Of a stretch of DNA of 64,000 nt, positions 25,143 to 33,241 are shown piece by piece. The DNA is taken from assembly GCA_038228295.1 (NCBI GenBank), contig JBBRPH010000013.1, forward strand, positions 1 to 64,000, given 5' to 3'. Positions within the stretch are counted from its first letter, which is position 1. Each line of letters begins with the position of its first letter. Source of the stretch: JAICKM01 sp038228295. GTDB taxonomy: Bacteria; Chloroflexota; Chloroflexia; QHBQ01; JAICKM01. The translations under genes and the position numbers were made by a program. Under the pieces are notes generated by a model. The model was not told where the DNA came from. It did no database searches and saw only the letters and a program-made list of their open reading frames with translations.

Positions 25143-26162
25143 ATGCTCACTTATCCTACGATCACTCCGACGCGCCATGATCTGCGTGACCTGCTGCCGC
25201 CGGCGCTGGGCGCGGGCACGCTGGTGGAGCGCATTGGCAACACGCCACTGCTGCGCTTGCAGCGCCTACCGGCAGCGGCGGGCGTGTCGCCCAACGTGAC
25301 CATTCTGGCGAAGGCCGAGTGGTTCAACCCAGGCGGATCGGTCAAAGACCGCGCCGCCTGGGCCATGATCCGCGACGGCATTGAGCGCGGCCTACTCACG
25401 CCCGACAAGTGGATTCTGGATGCTACATCGGGCAACACCGGCATCGCCTACGCCATGATCGGCGCGGCGCTGGGTTATCGTGTGCGGCTTTGCCTGCCGC
25501 GCAACGCCGGCCCAGAGCGCCAACGCATCTTGCGCGCCTATGGAGCCGATCTGGTGTTGACCGACCCACGCCAGGGCACCGACGGCGCGCAAATCGAAGC
25601 GCAGCGCCTGCAAGCCGCCGATTCCAACGCCTATTTCTACCCCGACCAGTACAACAACCCCGCCAACTGGCAGGCCCACTATAACGGTACGGGACGCGAA
25701 ATCTGGCAGCAGACGGGCGGCGAGATCACGCACTTCGTCGCCGTGCTGGGCACTAGCGGCACCTTCATGGGCACGGCGCGGCGGCTGAAGGACGAGAACC
25801 CAGCGATTGTGACGGCGGCAGTGCAGCCGGATAGCCCGCTGCACGGCATGGACGGCATGAAGCACATGGCGACGGCGCGCGTGCCGGGTATCTATGATGC
25901 GACCCTGGCCGACCGCCACCTGACGATGGATACGGAAACAGCACAGGCGATCACGCGCGACCTAGCCCGCCAAGAGGGACTGTTTGTGGGGCCGTCAGGC
26001 GGCGCGGCGGTTGCGGCAAGTCTAGCGTTGGGGCGCACGCTAGAGGCAGGGATGATCGTCACGATCCTACCCGACAGCGGCAACCGCTATCTCAGTGATA
26101 CGTTCTGGGAGGGAGACGGCAGCGCACTTCTAACGTGCGCTGTCGCTACTGTGGCATTTTAG
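25143..26162 (+). CDS. cysK: Cysteine synthase family PLP enzyme
   Basis: 339 residues from the ATG at 25143; the longer ORF from 25062 would begin inside the terminator hairpin. PLP-binding NPGGSVKDRAAW carries the Schiff-base Lys68. ATSGNTGIAYAMIG (from about 94) binds the substrate carboxylate, and GTSGTFMGTARRLK plus VGPSGGAAVAAS bind the cofactor phosphate. The enzyme makes cysteine from O-acetylserine (or a related activated serine) and sulfide; a close paralogue such as cystathionine beta-synthase is possible. The stop codon overlaps that of the convergent receiver gene by four bases. Expression is probably controlled by the structured leader. Confidence 0.88.
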   Translation: MLTYPTITPTRHDLRDLLPPALGAGTLVERIGNTPLLRLQRLPAAAGVSPNVTILAKAEWFNPGGSVKDRAAWAMIRDGIERGLLTPDKWILDATSGNTGIAYAMIGAALGYRVRLCLPRNAGPERQRILRAYGADLVLTDPRQGTDGAQIEAQRLQAADSNAYFYPDQYNNPANWQAHYNGTGREIWQQTGGEITHFVAVLGTSGTFMGTARRLKDENPAIVTAAVQPDSPLHGMDGMKHMATARVPGIYDATLADRHLTMDTETAQAITRDLARQEGLFVGPSGGAAVAASLALGRTLEAGMIVTILPDSGNRYLSDTFWEGDGSALLTCAVATVAF

Positions 26163-26536
26163 GCGGTGAGACGGCGGACAGTCTGGAGCAGTTCATTGAA
26201 ATCGAACGGTTTCGACAAGAAGGCTGCCGCCGAGCAGCGTTCTGTCCGTATCCATTCGCGTACACTGCCCGCCGCCGACATAATCACCACCGGCAGATCG
26301 CGGGTGCGGCTGTCTTCGTGCATCAGCCTGCACGCCGTCAGCCCGTCCAACACCGGCATCATGATGTCCATCAGCACCAGATCGATACGCCGGCTGACCG
26401 CCAGGTCTACCGCCTCACGGCCGTTGGCCGCAGTGATGACGGCGTAGCCTTCATTGGCTAATATTTCCGCGCATATCTCCCGGATCGGTGCTTCGTCATC
26501 CACCACCATTAGCTGTAATGATTGTGCGCCCATCAT
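26159..26536 (-). CDS. Stand-alone response-regulator receiver protein
   Basis: 125 residues, a single receiver domain with no output domain. The acidic pocket is VVDDEAP (Asp13/Asp14), the phosphoacceptor is Asp57 in LVLMDIMMP, the switch Ser is in VVIMSAAGS and the conserved Lys in FLSKPFDFNE. Like CheY or Spo0F it would act through protein contacts after phosphorylation by a histidine kinase, none of which lies in the window. A 22-base palindrome lies 11 bases before the start codon on its own transcript. No strong ribosome binding site is visible. Confidence 0.88.
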   Translation of the reverse strand: MMGAQSLQLMVVDDEAPIREICAEILANEGYAVITAANGREAVDLAVSRRIDLVLMDIMMPVLDGLTACRLMHEDSRTRDLPVVIMSAAGSVREWIRTERCSAAAFLSKPFDFNELLQTVRRLTA

Positions 26537-26546
26537 TGTCCCATTG

Positions 26547-26568
26547 CAAATTTATCGTGATAAATTTG
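26547..26568. promoter_or_regulatory. 22-base palindrome before the receiver gene
   Basis: CAAATTTATC and GATAAATTTG flank a two-base centre as perfect 10-base arms. It is AT-rich in a GC-rich region and sits 11 bases from the start codon, so it is either an operator or a 5'-UTR hairpin that could hide the ribosome binding site. Confidence 0.6.
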
Positions 26569-26658
26569 TCCATAAAGATCATCGCTCCTACTGCGAAAAA
26601 TAGCAGAAGGTTAGGCGACGTTCTTGTGCCCGTATAATGGCAAGAGCTGTGCCAGAAG

Positions 26659-28086
26659 TTACGGGGTAGCGGCGGGCGGGGAGCTACCCAGTTCCCAGGT
26701 GCCGGGGATATAGAGGATGCCCCAGCGTTCGGGCAGGTCGGTGTTAGGCTGCACGACAAAGTGGTAGCGGCGGTGCTGGTGGTCAAACGTCTCGGCCATG
26801 TCGCGATCAGTGACGGCCACGGTCAGGTCGTACACGCCGCCCAGCAGGGGCAGGCTAGGGATCGTGTAGTCTATATGGCCGTCGCCCTCCACGGTCGGTA
26901 ACTCGTAGCCGGCAAAGCGCGTATTGGGGCCGTTGAGATGCACGCCGCCCTCCGTGTAGAGCGCCAGGCCAAAGATCGGGCTATCTACCCGCCGCTTGGC
27001 ATGGTACGAAATCCGCACGATCACGCGGTCGCCGGTGGTGAACACGTTGCCCGGCTCCCCGGCGGCGTTAAGGAAGGTCACGTCGCTGATCACAATGTCC
27101 CCAGTGCCCCAGCGTCCGTGCGCGGTGCCGGCTGTAGCGGCTTCCGGGGGCGGCGTAGCACCCGGCTCATCGGGCGCATCCAGCTCGGCGTTGGCGGCGG
27201 GCGGCACCGGCGTGGGCGCAGCGAGCGCGGGATCGGGCGTGCCAGGGGGCTGATGGCGGGTGGCGTATTCAGCCAGCAGGCGCGTGCGGTGCCGTTCGTT
27301 CGCCAGATCCAGATAGCTGTCAATCACCTCGGTGGCTGGGCCGTCGGCGCGCATCCGCCCGTGGTCGAGCCAGATCACGCGGCTGCACAGCCCGCGCACC
27401 GCCTCCAGGGCGTGCGAGACAAAGATGATCGTCTTGCCGGTACGCCGCAGTTGGGCGATCTGTTCCAGGCATTTGCGCTGAAACGACTCGTCGCCCACCG
27501 CCAGCACTTCATCGGTGATCAGAATGTCGGGGTCCACGCTGATCGCTACCGCGAAGCCGAGCCGCATCACCATGCCCGACGACCAGTGCTTGATCGGCGT
27601 GTCAATAAAGCGCGCTAATTCGGCGAAATCCACGATGGCGGGGTAGCGGCTATCCATCTGGCGGTGGTTCAGGCCCAATAGGCTACCGTTGAGATAGACA
27701 TTTTCGCGCCCGGTCAGGTCGGGGTGGAAGCCGGTGCCCAGTTCAAGCAGTGCTGAGACCTTGCCGCGCACCGACACACTACCTTCGGTCGGATATAGGA
27801 TGCGGCTGATCATTTTGAGCGAGGTGGACTTGCCCGATCCGTTTTCGCCGATGATACCCAGCGCCTCGCCGGCATAAACCGAGAAGTTGACATCGCGCAA
27901 GGCCCAGAACTCGCGCGTGGGCGGGGCTAGCTCATCCGGCGGCTTGACCAGGCGGCGACCACGCGCCGTCATACTGGTCAACACTTCCTGAAACGAGTTG
28001 ACCCGCTGCTGCTGCAATAGGAAACGCTTGGAAACATGGCTGAACTTGATGACTTTGACCGGCGCGGCAACGGGCAGAGTAGACAT
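26659..28086 (-). CDS. wzt: Wzt-type ABC transporter ATPase with C-terminal substrate domain
   Basis: 475 residues. Residues about 10-275 are the nucleotide-binding domain: Walker A GENGSGKST at 80-88, signature HWSSGMVMRLGFA, Walker B ILITDEVLAVGD and the H-loop IFVSHALEAV. Residues about 275-320 are a Pro/Ala linker. Residues about 325-475 are a beta-sandwich like the C-terminal domain of Wzt O-antigen exporters, which binds the non-reducing end of the polymer (NTRFAGYELP, LPLLGGVYDLTVAV). It powers export of a surface polysaccharide or teichoic-acid-like polymer. The permease gene lies immediately upstream with a three-base gap. Confidence 0.92.
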   Translation of the reverse strand: MSTLPVAAPVKVIKFSHVSKRFLLQQQRVNSFQEVLTSMTARGRRLVKPPDELAPPTREFWALRDVNFSVYAGEALGIIGENGSGKSTSLKMISRILYPTEGSVSVRGKVSALLELGTGFHPDLTGRENVYLNGSLLGLNHRQMDSRYPAIVDFAELARFIDTPIKHWSSGMVMRLGFAVAISVDPDILITDEVLAVGDESFQRKCLEQIAQLRRTGKTIIFVSHALEAVRGLCSRVIWLDHGRMRADGPATEVIDSYLDLANERHRTRLLAEYATRHQPPGTPDPALAAPTPVPPAANAELDAPDEPGATPPPEAATAGTAHGRWGTGDIVISDVTFLNAAGEPGNVFTTGDRVIVRISYHAKRRVDSPIFGLALYTEGGVHLNGPNTRFAGYELPTVEGDGHIDYTIPSLPLLGGVYDLTVAVTDRDMAETFDHQHRRYHFVVQPNTDLPERWGILYIPGTWELGSSPPAATP

Positions 28087-28089
28087 AGC

Positions 28090-29838
28090 TTATAATTCCT
28101 CCCCGAAGCGGCGACTGAGGCTGCGGAAGAACCCATAGCCCAGAGCCAGCACAACCAGCGAGGTGATCAACGTCCCCAGGATGGAGGCGGGATCAGGACC
28201 GGTTGCGCCGGGATCCAACCCATCGTTGTACAGGATGATGCGGAAATTCGAGATCAGCGAAGCCATTGGATTGAGCCGGTACATCCAACCCTCTAGATCG
28301 CGCGACACCACTTCATGCGCGTCATAGATGATCGGGGTCAGGAAGAACCAAGCCGTGATACCCACTTCCATGATCGCTTGCGTGTCGCGGAAAAAGACAT
28401 TGAGTGCGGCCCCGAACAGCGCCACCCCGGTCAAGAAAATCGCCTCGATAACGATCAGCGCCGGCAGCCAAACAATGTTGGGCGAAAGCTGCATATGGGT
28501 CGCGCCCGCCGTTACCCATTGGCGTACCTGACCATCGTCGCTACCCGACACCACGAGCGCATCCGCGTGCAGCCCGTCGGGGGCGAAAGTTACGCTGTTG
28601 ACCTTCGCAGTGTGCCCGGTGAACGCACGCAACAGGGTACCGTCGCTCACCCGCCAAAGGCGCACGGCATGATCATCGCCGCCCGTCGCAAGCAGGGTAC
28701 CGCTGGGCGTAGAGTCGAAAGCCAAACTGTAGACGGTGGTCTTATTACCGGTTAAGGTGCGGAGCGGGCGACCGTCGCCGGTGCGCCAGAGCTGCACCAT
28801 GCCGTCCGTCGCGCCGGCTGCCATGGTCGCGCCGTCGCGGCTGAAAGCAATACTCACCACCGGCGCACTCAACCCCTCGCGGGTGCCGATCAGTTGCCCG
28901 TCGGCCAGCCGCCAGAGACGCACCTTGTGGTCGTCGTTTGCGGTCGCCAGGAACTGGGCATCCGGCGTGAACGCTAGGTTCCAAACGGCTTGCCCACTGA
29001 TGAGCGCCGGCAGCGGAGTCCAGTTCACAAAATCAGTGCCGTGCCACAGCCGCACACTGCCGTCGCGCAGGCCCGCCGCCAGGGTTTGCCCATCTGAGGA
29101 AAACGCCACGCTGCTGATCGGCGTGTTGGGTACATCGAGGGTGCGCAGCACTGCGCCGTCGCCCACCCGCCAGAGGTGGATCTTGTGATCGTCGGCGGCA
29201 GCGGCCACGGTTTGACCGTCGGGGGCAAAGGCGACGCTGGATACCGCCGCGCCGGCCGGCAGAGTCAGCAGCGGCGCGCCGTCACCGTTGCGCCAAAGCC
29301 GCACCGTGCCGTCGTCGCCGCCCGAAACCAGCAGCGCGCCGCCCGGCGCAACCGCCACGCTTGCCACCGGCCCCGTATGGCCTTTGATCGTCCGCAGGTC
29401 AGCCCCGGTGCCGGCCAAGAGGATCAGCACGAACAGCACCGGCAGAGCCAGCAGGAAGTTGATACCGTTAGAGACGACCACGCTAAGAGGTAATAGGGCG
29501 CGCGGAAAATAGACCTTTTTGATCAGGTGGCCGTTGCCGACAATGCTGGTGATGCCGCCCAGCACTGCCGCCGCGCACCAGTTCCAGGGCAGCAGGGCGA
29601 CAAAGACAAAGATGTGGAACTGGGTTTTATTCGACTTCAGCAGTTGGGTGAAAACAAACCAGTAGACGCCCATCATCAGCAAGGGATTGAGCAGCGACCA
29701 CAGGAAGCCGATAAACGAGCCACGATAGCGCACTTTGAGGTCACGGACGACTAGGTTCCGCAGCAAATCGCGGTAGGCCACCACGTCACGGGAGCGAGCG
29801 AGCAAAAAGGGGGATCCTCTCCAGACCGGTACAGGCAC
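28090..29838 (-). CDS. wzm: Wzm-type ABC-2 permease with an internal seven-bladed WD40 propeller
   Basis: 582 residues, about twice the family's usual 260-290. Residues 1-145 are the first half of an ABC-2 exporter permease: the amphipathic LVVRDLKVRYRG, then three membrane segments ending INFLLALPVLFVLILLAG. Residues 147-445 are seven WD40-like repeats, each closing with a (V/I)xLW-type strand (for example GGDDGTVRLW, NDDHKVRLW, SGSDDGQVRQW). Residues 450-582 resume the permease at LSPNIVWLPALIVIEAIFL, with FGAALNVFFRDTQ and the C-terminal helices. In normal Wzm only a few residues join these two helices. By the usual topology that loop faces outward, which is inference. The GTG at 29838 is used here; a TTG at 29805 with GGAGAGGAT upstream is an alternative. 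Confidence 0.9.
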   Translation of the reverse strand: MPVPVWRGSPFLLARSRDVVAYRDLLRNLVVRDLKVRYRGSFIGFLWSLLNPLLMMGVYWFVFTQLLKSNKTQFHIFVFVALLPWNWCAAAVLGGITSIVGNGHLIKKVYFPRALLPLSVVVSNGINFLLALPVLFVLILLAGTGADLRTIKGHTGPVASVAVAPGGALLVSGGDDGTVRLWRNGDGAPLLTLPAGAAVSSVAFAPDGQTVAAAADDHKIHLWRVGDGAVLRTLDVPNTPISSVAFSSDGQTLAAGLRDGSVRLWHGTDFVNWTPLPALISGQAVWNLAFTPDAQFLATANDDHKVRLWRLADGQLIGTREGLSAPVVSIAFSRDGATMAAGATDGMVQLWRTGDGRPLRTLTGNKTTVYSLAFDSTPSGTLLATGGDDHAVRLWRVSDGTLLRAFTGHTAKVNSVTFAPDGLHADALVVSGSDDGQVRQWVTAGATHMQLSPNIVWLPALIVIEAIFLTGVALFGAALNVFFRDTQAIMEVGITAWFFLTPIIYDAHEVVSRDLEGWMYRLNPMASLISNFRIILYNDGLDPGATGPDPASILGTLITSLVVLALGYGFFRSLSRRFGEEL

Positions 29839-29900
29839 AGACTAAAAGACCGGTCCCTTCGCATAACGAAAAGCCCGGCGGCGGGTTGCATATCCTTTGG

Positions 29901-29930
29901 ATTATACTTGTGCCCCTTTGGAGGTGTCAA
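29901..29930 (-). promoter_or_regulatory. Promoter of wzm-wzt
   Basis: On the minus strand TTGACA (29930-29925) and TATAAT (29906-29901) are 18 bases apart. A short CCCG/CGGG hairpin followed by CTTTTC lies between this promoter and the gene and might act as a weak attenuator. Confidence 0.8.
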
Positions 29931-29944
29931 GCAGAGCCGCGCCG

Positions 29945-29997
29945 GTTATGCTAAAATAACCCTATGTTCACCATCCTGCGAAGTAAATTACGCCCGC
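29945..29997 (+). repeat. Duplicated promoter and start of the SARP gene, copy A (truncated)
   Basis: 50 of 53 bases match 30833-30885. The copy carries an extended -10 element (TGCTAAAAT), the start codon at 29964 and the first eleven codons of the SARP-STAND gene. Then the sequence departs and reading stops at 30030-30032 after 22 codons. It sits six bases before the start of the gene at 30039. Confidence 0.9.
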
Positions 29998-30038
29998 ATC
30001 AAGTAAAATTTCTGCCGGTTGCGAGGTGTTGAGAGATA

Positions 30039-30737
30039 ATGCGTATGCGCTGGAGTAAGCTACAATCGAGACGTTCCTTTTGGCTCGGTCTCCTACTGCT
30101 GGCAATGCTGGGCATTGGGGTGTTGGGGGGCCAAGTACGTGGCAACGATCCCTGGGCTGGACCGGAATCGGATTATATCGGTACGGGATCGGACATTATG
30201 GACCAGCAAACCGCAAATGCTAATTCGGCGGCGCAAGCGACGACCGCCGCAGTTGCGGACAAACTCACCTCCGATGGTCAGCAGGCATTTACCGGCAAAA
30301 GCGCTGACACATGGACAGCCCCAAATATTCCCGATCCCCTGCCACCCACAGGCATTATGACGGGTTCGGAATCTTTACCATCTATGCCGGGTTGGGGACG
30401 TGTCTACAAATTTGAAAACACTTGGCAACAAGTCATATCCGGCACGCTGTATAAGGCTTACGCCGGAATCGCACTTGAACCCGATTATCAAGTGCCGAAT
30501 CAAAACTTAATTCCGCAAGGTATCATTCACATTCAGACAGACCCCTTGGATGTCATGTCCACCGCACCGACGAGCAGCGGCTCCTACACAACGCCCACCC
30601 GTACCGGTTCGCTCCACATTACCGCCGCCACCGGCTTGTGCTTGACGATGGTCTCTACGCAGGGGACGACCTATCAGTTCGATGTCCAAAGCGGCGCATG
30701 GAGCTGTACGCCGGCTAATCAGGGGCCGCCCCCGTGA
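30039..30737 (+). CDS. Small secreted or membrane-anchored protein of unknown function
   Basis: 232 residues. Residues 14-33 are a membrane anchor or signal (FWLGLLLLAMLGIGVLGG). The exported part is rich in Ser, Thr, Gln and Pro and includes TGSLHITAATGLCLTMVST near the C-terminus. No catalytic motif or family is recognised. It is preceded by a truncated copy of the promoter and first codons of the SARP gene, whose 22-codon reading frame ends six bases before this ATG. Expression may therefore be coupled to that captured promoter. A strong terminator follows. The unit looks like an insertion between the duplicated ends. Confidence 0.65.
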   Translation: MRMRWSKLQSRRSFWLGLLLLAMLGIGVLGGQVRGNDPWAGPESDYIGTGSDIMDQQTANANSAAQATTAAVADKLTSDGQQAFTGKSADTWTAPNIPDPLPPTGIMTGSESLPSMPGWGRVYKFENTWQQVISGTLYKAYAGIALEPDYQVPNQNLIPQGIIHIQTDPLDVMSTAPTSSGSYTTPTRTGSLHITAATGLCLTMVSTQGTTYQFDVQSGAWSCTPANQGPPP

Positions 30738-30757
30738 GTTAGATAAGCAGCGTACAC

Positions 30758-30797
30758 AGAGACGGGCCTAGGTGATTCCTAGGCCCGTCTCTATTTC
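30758..30797 (+). terminator. Intrinsic terminator after the gene at 30039
   Basis: A 15-bp perfect stem (30758-30772 with 30778-30792), loop TGATT, then ATTTC. The T run is short but the stem is very strong. Confidence 0.8.
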
Positions 30798-30832
30798 GAT
30801 TATACGTTCCCACCCCCTACATAAAAGTGCGC

Positions 30833-30885
30833 GTTGTGCTAAAATAGCCCCATGTTCACCATCCTGCGAAGTAAATTACGCCCGC
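30833..30885 (+). repeat. Duplicated promoter and start of the SARP gene, copy B (intact)
   Basis: The intact partner of the copy at 29945. TGCTAAAAT ends six bases before the ATG at 30852, a spacing typical of leaderless transcripts, and no Shine-Dalgarno is visible. Confidence 0.85.
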
Positions 30886-33191
30886 CGACCGTGCGACGCG
30901 AGGCGCTGGATCGGGCGACCCTATTGCAACGCCTGGATACGGCCGTCGGAGGGGCGGCGACGGCAGGGCGCGTGGTGCTGGTGAACGCCGCGCCGGGCTA
31001 CGGCAAAAGCACACTGCTGGCCGCCTGGGCCGCGCGCCTGGGCGAGGGCGGTACCCCCGTGGTCTGGTATAACCTGTCGCCGGGCGATCGGGCATTGCCG
31101 GTCTTTTTGACCTACCTGGAAGCGGGCTTGCGGGCCGCCGTGCCGGGCTTTGCCCCCGCGCCGGGGCCGGCGGCGCACGGCGCGAGTGACGACGAATCGG
31201 CTACCGACCCTGCCGACGCCGTGAACGTCGAAGCCGCCGTCACACCACTGCTGGGCGCGCTTGACCTGGCTCTCAGCGGCGGCTTGCCGACCTTCCAGCC
31301 CGCTGTCGGTCGTCCGCGCCTATTGATCGTCCTCGAGGATCTGCATCATGTGGCCGGCCACCCCGCTATCGAAATGGCGCTGGCTTTCCTGATCCACCAC
31401 CTGCCGGCGGGCCTGGTGCTGACCCTGACGGGCCGCCACGACCCCAGCACGGGGCTGCCGCTGGCCCGGCTGCGGAGCCGGCGCCAGGTGACGGCTATCG
31501 GCGAGGAGGAGTTGCGCCTGCTGCCGAGCGAAGCCGGACGGGCCTTTCCGGCGCTAGCGAAGGCCGCAAAAGGGCGCAGCGCGTTAGCGCACTTACTGGA
31601 CGTGCTGGAAGGCTGGCCCATCGGCTATCATATCGCCGCCGAAGCGCTAGGCGACGAAGTGCTAACCGCCCGCCAGAGCGATGCCGACGGCGCGCAATTA
31701 GCGCGGCGCATCACCGATGAACTGGCGCTCTACCTGGAAGAAGAAGTCCTTTCGCAGGTGGGCGAACCGCTCTACTCGTTCCTGCTCCAAGCATCAGTGC
31801 TGGATGCGATCACCATTCCGGCCGCCGATGCGCTGCGCGAGCGGCGCGGCAGCGAGGTGATGATCGGGCAGGCGCAGCGCCTGCACCTATTTGTGCGGCG
31901 CACCCACACCGAGCCGGCCGTGTACCGCTACCATCCGCTGTTTCGCGCCTTTCTCTATGAGCGACTAGCCGAGATGTACGGTCACGACGAGAAACGCCGG
32001 CTCCAGCGGCTGGCCGCTGCCTATGCCGCCGGTCTGGGCGATTGGCAGGGCGCGGCGCGCCAATTCCTGGCCGCAGGTGATGTGGACGCAGCGCTGGCGG
32101 CAGTGAATGTACAACGCGAGCAACTCTTGGAAGCCGATACGCCGCCGCTGGATAACGGAGCCGGCCCCTCGCCGGAGCGGGATAAGCCCCCGGCAGTAGA
32201 AGAGATCGGCCTGGCGCTGCGCAACACCGGTGAGGCAGCCGCCCGCCGCCGCTTGGTTGAACTACTGGGGCGCCAAGCCGGAGCCGAGGATATGCCGCTG
32301 CTGGAACCGTTCTTGACCGATACAGATCGTGGCGTGCAGGCCGCCGCCCAGGCCGTCCTAAGCGACCTAACGCGCCGCACGTCGGGCACGCTGCGCATCG
32401 CCATGTTCGGTGGGCTAACGATTTGGCGCGGGGATGAGCGGGTGGATGAGCGCGAGTGGCGCCGCAAGCGCGCCAAATTGCTGCTGGCCTATCTGTTGCT
32501 GGCGGGGCCGGAAGGCGCGTCCCGCCAGACGATTGCCGAGAAGGTCTGGCCCGATGCCTTGCCGGGCGAAGGTAACGACCAATTTTACGCGCACCTGCGG
32601 GCGCTGCGCGCGGTGCTGGAACCGACGCGCGAAAAGGGCGGCGATACCGTCCAGATCAAAAATCAGCAGGGCCGCTACGCTTTCGCGTTTGAACACCCCC
32701 ACCACTGGGATCTAGAGGAGTTTTTGCGCTACCGCGATGCCGGGCGGCGGGCCGAGCGGCTGGGCCGCGTGGCTGAGGCGACAGCAGCCTATGAGTCGGC
32801 GGTGGCAATCTATGCCGGCGATCTGATGCCGGAGCCGCCGTTCACCGATGTGGCCTGGCTCTACAACCTGCGCTTGGCCTGTCGCGAGGATCTGCTTTCG
32901 ATGCAGACCTATCTGGCCGAGCGCGCCGCTGCCGACGAAAACTGGGAGGCGGCCTTCGACCACTGGCGCGTGATCCTGACGCAAGAACCGGCGCGCGAGG
33001 TAGTCCACGCCCGCCTGATGGCGACCTATGCGCGGTTGGGCCGCCGCGACGAGGCGCTGGCCCAGTTCCAAGCCTGCCGCACCGCGCTGCGCCGCGAACT
33101 GGGCACCGAGCCGCTGCCCAGCACGGTCGAACTCTACACCCAGATCCTCAACCACACCAGCGATGTGGGCAGTCGCAGTTTGGTGCTGTAA
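30852..33191 (+). CDS. MalT-like STAND ATPase fused to SARP/BTAD transcription activator
   Basis: 779 residues. Residues about 10-330 are an AAA/STAND ATPase with Walker A NAAPGYGKST near 45-54 and Walker B LLIVLEDLHHV. A helical arm follows, and residues about 450-500 look HEAT-like (RQAGAEDMPLLEPFLTDTDR). Residues about 515-600 are an OmpR-like winged helix (LRIAMFGGLTIWRG; RQTIAEKVWPDALPG), and about 610-770 the bacterial transcriptional activation domain with TPR-like repeats ending TALRRELGTEPLPSTVELY. Such activators switch on secondary metabolism or stress genes on an ATP-linked signal. The promoter spacing suggests a leaderless mRNA. A heptamer array begins three bases after the stop codon. 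Confidence 0.87.
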   Translation: MFTILRSKLRPPTVRREALDRATLLQRLDTAVGGAATAGRVVLVNAAPGYGKSTLLAAWAARLGEGGTPVVWYNLSPGDRALPVFLTYLEAGLRAAVPGFAPAPGPAAHGASDDESATDPADAVNVEAAVTPLLGALDLALSGGLPTFQPAVGRPRLLIVLEDLHHVAGHPAIEMALAFLIHHLPAGLVLTLTGRHDPSTGLPLARLRSRRQVTAIGEEELRLLPSEAGRAFPALAKAAKGRSALAHLLDVLEGWPIGYHIAAEALGDEVLTARQSDADGAQLARRITDELALYLEEEVLSQVGEPLYSFLLQASVLDAITIPAADALRERRGSEVMIGQAQRLHLFVRRTHTEPAVYRYHPLFRAFLYERLAEMYGHDEKRRLQRLAAAYAAGLGDWQGAARQFLAAGDVDAALAAVNVQREQLLEADTPPLDNGAGPSPERDKPPAVEEIGLALRNTGEAAARRRLVELLGRQAGAEDMPLLEPFLTDTDRGVQAAAQAVLSDLTRRTSGTLRIAMFGGLTIWRGDERVDEREWRRKRAKLLLAYLLLAGPEGASRQTIAEKVWPDALPGEGNDQFYAHLRALRAVLEPTREKGGDTVQIKNQQGRYAFAFEHPHHWDLEEFLRYRDAGRRAERLGRVAEATAAYESAVAIYAGDLMPEPPFTDVAWLYNLRLACREDLLSMQTYLAERAAADENWEAAFDHWRVILTQEPAREVVHARLMATYARLGRRDEALAQFQACRTALRRELGTEPLPSTVELYTQILNHTSDVGSRSLVL

Positions 33192-33193
33192 GA

Positions 33194-33235
33194 GGGGGAT
33201 CGGGGGTCGGGGGTCAGGGGTCGGGAGACGGGTTC
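33194..33235. repeat. Tandem heptamer array (CGGGGGT type)
   Basis: Six units GGGGGAT, CGGGGGT, CGGGGGT, CAGGGGT, CGGGAGA, CGGGTTC between the stop codons of two convergent genes. The same unit appears inside the coding region at 55877. Confidence 0.8.
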
Positions 33236-33241
33236 GGTCCG

